A stretch of 7,483 nucleotides of DNA. Source: Acidobacteriota bacterium (GTDB lineage Bacteria > Acidobacteriota > Terriglobia > Bryobacterales > Bryobacteraceae). The stretch spans positions 1-7,483 of the forward strand of contig CANNLB010000105.1 of NCBI GenBank assembly GCA_947505565.1, given 5' to 3'. Under the pieces are notes generated by a model. It was not told the DNA's origin. It made no database searches and saw only the letters and a program-made list of their open reading frames with translations. Positions 4,173-7,483 of this stretch are shown here, piece after piece. The stretch's first letter is position 1, and each line of letters begins with the position of its first letter. A program made the position numbers and the translations under genes.

Positions 4173-7136
4173 GTGGAACTTCGTCCCGGCCGCAGGCTGG
4201 TCCCGTGTCTGTTGGTGGCCCTATGGGGGACCGCTCTGACCCCTCACGCCAAAGCCCAGTCTCCGGATTCCACCTACCAAGGCCGTCGTATAGCCAGCAT
4301 TAGCTACGAACCCGAAGCCCAGCCCTACACCCGCTCCAACCTCGAGCGGCTCAACCCCGTCAAGCCCGGCGACCCCTTCGCCATTGACGCCATCTCCCGC
4401 TCCATCGAGGCCCTTTTCGATATCGGCCGCTACGACGACCTCTCCGTCGATGCCGTCCTCTCGCCCTCCGGCGAAGTCAAACTCACCTATCGCACCATCT
4501 CCGCCTGGTTCATCGGGGGCGTCTCCATCGCCGGGGCCGCGGACCCGCCCGCGGAAGGACAACTCATCAACGCCACCAAGCTCGAACTCGGCCAGGCCTT
4601 CACCGAAGACTACCTCATCGAAGCCACCCAAAGCGTCCTCAACTCCCTCCGCTCCAATGGCCTCTACCGCGCCTCCGTAGAACCTCGCTTCTCCTACGAC
4701 CCCCTCACCCAGCAGGTCCAAATTAAGTTTCAGATCGACTGCGGCAAGCGCGCCCGCTTCTCCACCCCGGTCATCTCCGGCGATCCCAAGCGCTCTACCG
4801 CCAGCCTGATTCGCGCCACCCATTGGCAGCGCGCCTGGGGCTTCCTCAGCGCCAAGCACCTCACCGAACAGCGCCTCTCCAGCGGCCTCGAACGCATCCG
4901 CTTCAGCTTCCAAAAAAGCGACTTCCTCTTGGCCCGCGTCACGCTCGAAGAGCTCCGCTACCTCCCCGCCGCCAATCTCGTCCAACCCACCATCTCCGTC
5001 TACGCCGGCCCCCGCATCCAGATCAAGGCCGTCGGCGCCAAACTCTCCCCCGGGAAACTTCGCCAGCTCGTCCCCATCTACCAGGAGCGCACCGTCGATC
5101 GAGACCTCCTCCTCGAAGGCAGCCGCAACATCGAAAAATACCTCCAGGCCCAAGGCTACTTCGACGCCGCCGTCGAGTTCGACAACCCCGACAACCCCAA
5201 CAACGCCGAGCAGGTCATCGAATACTCCATCGACCGCCGCCTCCGCTACAAACTAGTCCACCTCGAAGTCTCCGGCAACCGGTACTTCAACCAACCCACC
5301 ATCCTCGAACGCATGGCCGTCCGCCCCGCCACCCCCGTCCGCTACCGCAACGGCCGCTTCTCCGACGACCTCCTCCGCAAAGACGTCGATTCCATCGAAG
5401 CACTCTACCGCTCCAACGGCTTCCGCGACGTCCGCGTCTCCTCCCGCGTCGACAAAGACTACCAGGGCCGCACCGGCGAAGTCGCCGTCTTCATCGAGGT
5501 CGCCGAAGGCACCCAATGGTTCGTCGCCTCCATCGAACTCTCCGGCGTCAATCCCAAAGACCTCGAATACGCCCAAAGCTCCCTCCAAACCATCGAAGGC
5601 CAACCCTTCGCCGACTCTCTCATCGCCGCCGACCGCGACTTCCTCCTCAACTACTACTTCAACAGCGGCTTCCCCGATGCCACCTTCGAGTTCACCGTCA
5701 ACCCCGCCGATCAACCCAACCAGACCCACGTCCGCTACTCCATCGTCGAAGGCCGCCGGAACTTCGTCCGCCGTATCCTCGTCAGCGGCTACCGCACTAC
5801 GCGCCCCCGCCTCATCTACGACCGTATCCCCATCCAGTCCGGCGACCCCCTCTCCCAAAGCGCCATCGTCGAAGCCCAGCGCCGCCTATACGAACTCGGC
5901 ATCTTTGCCAAGGTCGATATCGCCATCCAAAACCCCGAAGGTCGCGAGCGCGACAAGTCCGTCCTCTACCGCCTCGAAGAAGCCAGCCGCTACTCCTATA
6001 CCGTCGGATTCGGCGCCCAACTCGCCCGCATCGGCGGCGGGAACACCACCCTCGCCGCTCCCGCCGGCGCCCCCGGCTTCAGCCCCCGCGTCTCCTTCGG
6101 CGTCAGCCGCGTCAACTTCCTCGGCGTCGGCCACACCCTCGGCTTCCGCAGCCAGGTCTCGAACTTCCAACAGCGCGTCGCCGTCTCCTACTTCGCCCCC
6201 CAGTTCACCGGCAACGACCGCCTCAACCTCAATCTCACCAGCCTCTTCGATAAGTCCCGCGACGTCCGTACCTTCGCCACCCAGCGCTTCGAAAACTCCA
6301 TCCAGCTCGGCCAACGCGTCTCCCGCTCCACCAGCATCCAATATCGCTACGCCTTCCGCCAAGTCAAAATCGATGAGAAGACCCTCAACATCGACCCCGC
6401 CCTCATCCCCGTCTTCTCCGTCCCCGTTCGCATCGGCATGTTCTCCAGCTCCTTCGTCCGCGACCGCCGCGACGACCCCGTCGACTCCCGCAAAGGCGTC
6501 TTCTCCACCATCGACTCCGGCCTCGCCCACGGTGCCTTCGGCTCTCGCTCAGACTTCGCCCGCCTCCTCATCCGCAACTCCGTCTATCGCCGCATCAAGC
6601 GCGACCTCGTCATCGCCCAGTCCCTCACCATCGGCAGCATCTACTCCTTCGGCCGCGCCACCGGCGATGCCGGCGTCCCCCTCCCGGAACGCTTCTTCGC
6701 CGGCGGTGGCACCTCCAACCGTGCCTTCCCCGATAACCAGGCCGGCCCGCGCGACCTCGCCACCGGCTTCCCCGTCGGCGGCAAAGCCCTCATCAACCAA
6801 AGCCTCGAACTCCGCTTCCCCCTCATCGGCGATACCCTCGGCGGCGTCCTCTTCCACGACGCCGGCAACGTCTACTCCAGCCTCGACAAAATCTCCTTCC
6901 GCTACAAGCAGCGGAACATCGCCGACTTCGACTACATGGTCCACGCCCTCGGCTTCGGCGTCCGCTACAAAACCCCCGTCGGCCCCGTCCGCCTCGACAT
7001 CGCCTACGGCCTCAATACCCCCAGCTTCTTCGGCTACGAAGGCACCCGCGACCAACTCATCCAGGGCGGCGGCCGCCGCGTCATCCAACGCATCAACCAC
7101 TTCCAATTCCACTTCTCCCTGGGCCAGACCTTCTGA
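4173..7136 (+). CDS. Omp85 (BamA/TamA) outer-membrane insertase with about seven POTRA modules
   Basis: This is a 987-residue protein, longer than the roughly 800 residues typical of BamA. Residues 1-28 form a signal peptide with a basic n-region, a hydrophobic core and an AKA cleavage site before Gln29. About seven POTRA-like modules follow, near residues 38-109, 113-190, 191-278, 279-358, 357-446, 447-527 and 528-603. The last three are clearest, with VSGNRYF, LSGVNPKDL and VSGYRTTR starts. The barrel covers about 604-987, with VSRVNFLGVGHTLGF near 645, the VRDRRDDPVDSRKG segment at 762-775, and loop 6 (ERFFAGGGTSNRAFPDN) at 839-855. The ELRFPLIG strand lies at 879-886, and the protein ends in Phe, the outer-membrane protein C-terminal signature. 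Role from family knowledge: folding and insertion of beta-barrel proteins into the outer membrane. The loop-6 VRGF/Y motif reads NRAF here. BamA versus TamA-like cannot be settled by sequence alone. It overlaps the downstream chaperone start as TGATG. Confidence 0.93.
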   Translation: MELRPGRRLVPCLLVALWGTALTPHAKAQSPDSTYQGRRIASISYEPEAQPYTRSNLERLNPVKPGDPFAIDAISRSIEALFDIGRYDDLSVDAVLSPSGEVKLTYRTISAWFIGGVSIAGAADPPAEGQLINATKLELGQAFTEDYLIEATQSVLNSLRSNGLYRASVEPRFSYDPLTQQVQIKFQIDCGKRARFSTPVISGDPKRSTASLIRATHWQRAWGFLSAKHLTEQRLSSGLERIRFSFQKSDFLLARVTLEELRYLPAANLVQPTISVYAGPRIQIKAVGAKLSPGKLRQLVPIYQERTVDRDLLLEGSRNIEKYLQAQGYFDAAVEFDNPDNPNNAEQVIEYSIDRRLRYKLVHLEVSGNRYFNQPTILERMAVRPATPVRYRNGRFSDDLLRKDVDSIEALYRSNGFRDVRVSSRVDKDYQGRTGEVAVFIEVAEGTQWFVASIELSGVNPKDLEYAQSSLQTIEGQPFADSLIAADRDFLLNYYFNSGFPDATFEFTVNPADQPNQTHVRYSIVEGRRNFVRRILVSGYRTTRPRLIYDRIPIQSGDPLSQSAIVEAQRRLYELGIFAKVDIAIQNPEGRERDKSVLYRLEEASRYSYTVGFGAQLARIGGGNTTLAAPAGAPGFSPRVSFGVSRVNFLGVGHTLGFRSQVSNFQQRVAVSYFAPQFTGNDRLNLNLTSLFDKSRDVRTFATQRFENSIQLGQRVSRSTSIQYRYAFRQVKIDEKTLNIDPALIPVFSVPVRIGMFSSSFVRDRRDDPVDSRKGVFSTIDSGLAHGAFGSRSDFARLLIRNSVYRRIKRDLVIAQSLTIGSIYSFGRATGDAGVPLPERFFAGGGTSNRAFPDNQAGPRDLATGFPVGGKALINQSLELRFPLIGDTLGGVLFHDAGNVYSSLDKISFRYKQRNIADFDYMVHALGFGVRYKTPVGPVRLDIAYGLNTPSFFGYEGTRDQLIQGGGRRVIQRINHFQFHFSLGQTF

Positions 7137-7483
7137 TGACCAAACCGCTGATCACCAAACGGCTCCTTCTCCTGCTCCTCCTCGCCGGCTGCGCTCAGGC
7201 TGAAATCGTCGATCGCATCGTCGCCACCGTCGGCCGTAAAGTCATCACCGCCTCCACCGTCCGCCAGCAACTCCGCATCGCCGCTCTCCTCGAAGGCACC
7301 CCCAAGGACGAATCTCCCGCCGCCCTCGAAGCCATGCGCAACCGCCTCATCGACCGCCTCCTCATCCTCGAAGAGATGCGCGTCAGCCGTTACCCCATCC
7401 CCGAAGCCGCCGAGGTCAAGGCTGCCTTCGACGCCGAAATCGCGCAAGCCGGCGGGCCAGCCGCCTTCGACGCCCTCCTCACC
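7136..7483 (+). CDS. SurA-like periplasmic chaperone / peptidyl-prolyl isomerase (3' end cut by window)
   Basis: The ATG at 7136 shares its A with the TGA stop of the Omp85 gene, so translation is probably coupled and no separate RBS is needed. The 116 codons present run to the window edge. Residues 1-22 form a signal sequence with a seven-Leu core. The mature start EIVDRIVATVGRKVITASTV matches the N-terminal strand and helix of SurA-type chaperones (VVDRIVAVVN-D-I). RNRLIDRLLILEEM (about residues 68-81) fits the following helix of the SurA N-terminal domain. Parvulin domains would lie beyond the edge and cannot be confirmed. The signal contains both a lipobox (LAGC, residues 16-19) and an AQA site before Glu23, so it may be a lipoprotein rather than a soluble periplasmic protein. 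Context with a BamA-type gene strongly supports a role in delivering outer-membrane proteins. Confidence 0.85.
   Translation, partial: MTKPLITKRLLLLLLLAGCAQAEIVDRIVATVGRKVITASTVRQQLRIAALLEGTPKDESPAALEAMRNRLIDRLLILEEMRVSRYPIPEAAEVKAAFDAEIAQAGGPAAFDALLT

Noticed and set aside
4221..5153. 310-codon minus-strand frame opposite the Omp85 gene
   Set aside because: Gly/Ala/Glu/Asp-rich antisense shadow produced by biased codons; similar ones occur along the whole gene.
4823..6253. 476-codon plus-strand frame rich in Arg and Pro within the Omp85 gene
   Set aside because: Shadow frame with no protein-like pattern, fully nested in the well-supported gene.
5677..7203. 508-codon plus-strand open frame inside the Omp85 gene, rich in Ser, Pro and Ala
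   Set aside because: It is a shadow of C-ending codon use in the real frame. Composition is low-complexity and unlike a folded protein, while the Omp85 frame has clear domain motifs.

Overview
The window suggests a GC-rich Gram-negative bacterium, most likely an acidobacterium related to Bryobacter/Solibacter. This is an inference from C-ending codon use, from the style of the TPR and RraA-family proteins, and from a BamA-type gene directly followed by a SurA-type chaperone. No rRNA or other taxonomic marker is present.

Layout. Positions 1-1337 hold a minus-strand pair: a six-helix membrane protein, then, 3 bp downstream, a GHMP-family sugar kinase that runs off the left edge. A 20-bp gap at 1338-1357 separates this pair from a divergent plus-strand RraA-family gene (1358-2104) with an N-terminal hydrophobic segment. 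A small PilZ-domain gene follows (2212-2559). Its last codons form the first unit of a 40-bp tandem repeat with about 3.5 copies. Beyond the repeat lies a convergent, frameshifted remnant of a TPR protein on the minus strand (2686 to about 3425). Next comes a poorly defined stretch (about 3430-4172) with one unrecognised minus-strand open frame that has coding-like base periodicity. From 4173 to the right edge is an outer-membrane biogenesis operon: a 987-residue Omp85 (BamA/TamA) protein with about seven POTRA-like modules and a 16-strand-type barrel, coupled by a TGATG overlap to a SurA-like periplasmic chaperone cut by the window end.

How the genes fit together. The right-hand pair forms a coherent unit: SurA-type chaperones carry unfolded outer-membrane proteins to the BamA-type insertase. 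The left half has no single pathway. A heptose-type kinase could feed cell-surface polysaccharide synthesis, PilZ suggests c-di-GMP response, and the RraA-like protein is of uncertain substrate. I did not find a clear new multi-gene defence or mobile system. The points most worth a second look are the expanded 40-bp repeat at a convergent gene junction, the decayed TPR gene, the symmetric -10-like element between two apparently leaderless genes, a missing acidic residue in the RraA-like protein, and the domain architecture and altered loop-6 motif of the Omp85 protein.
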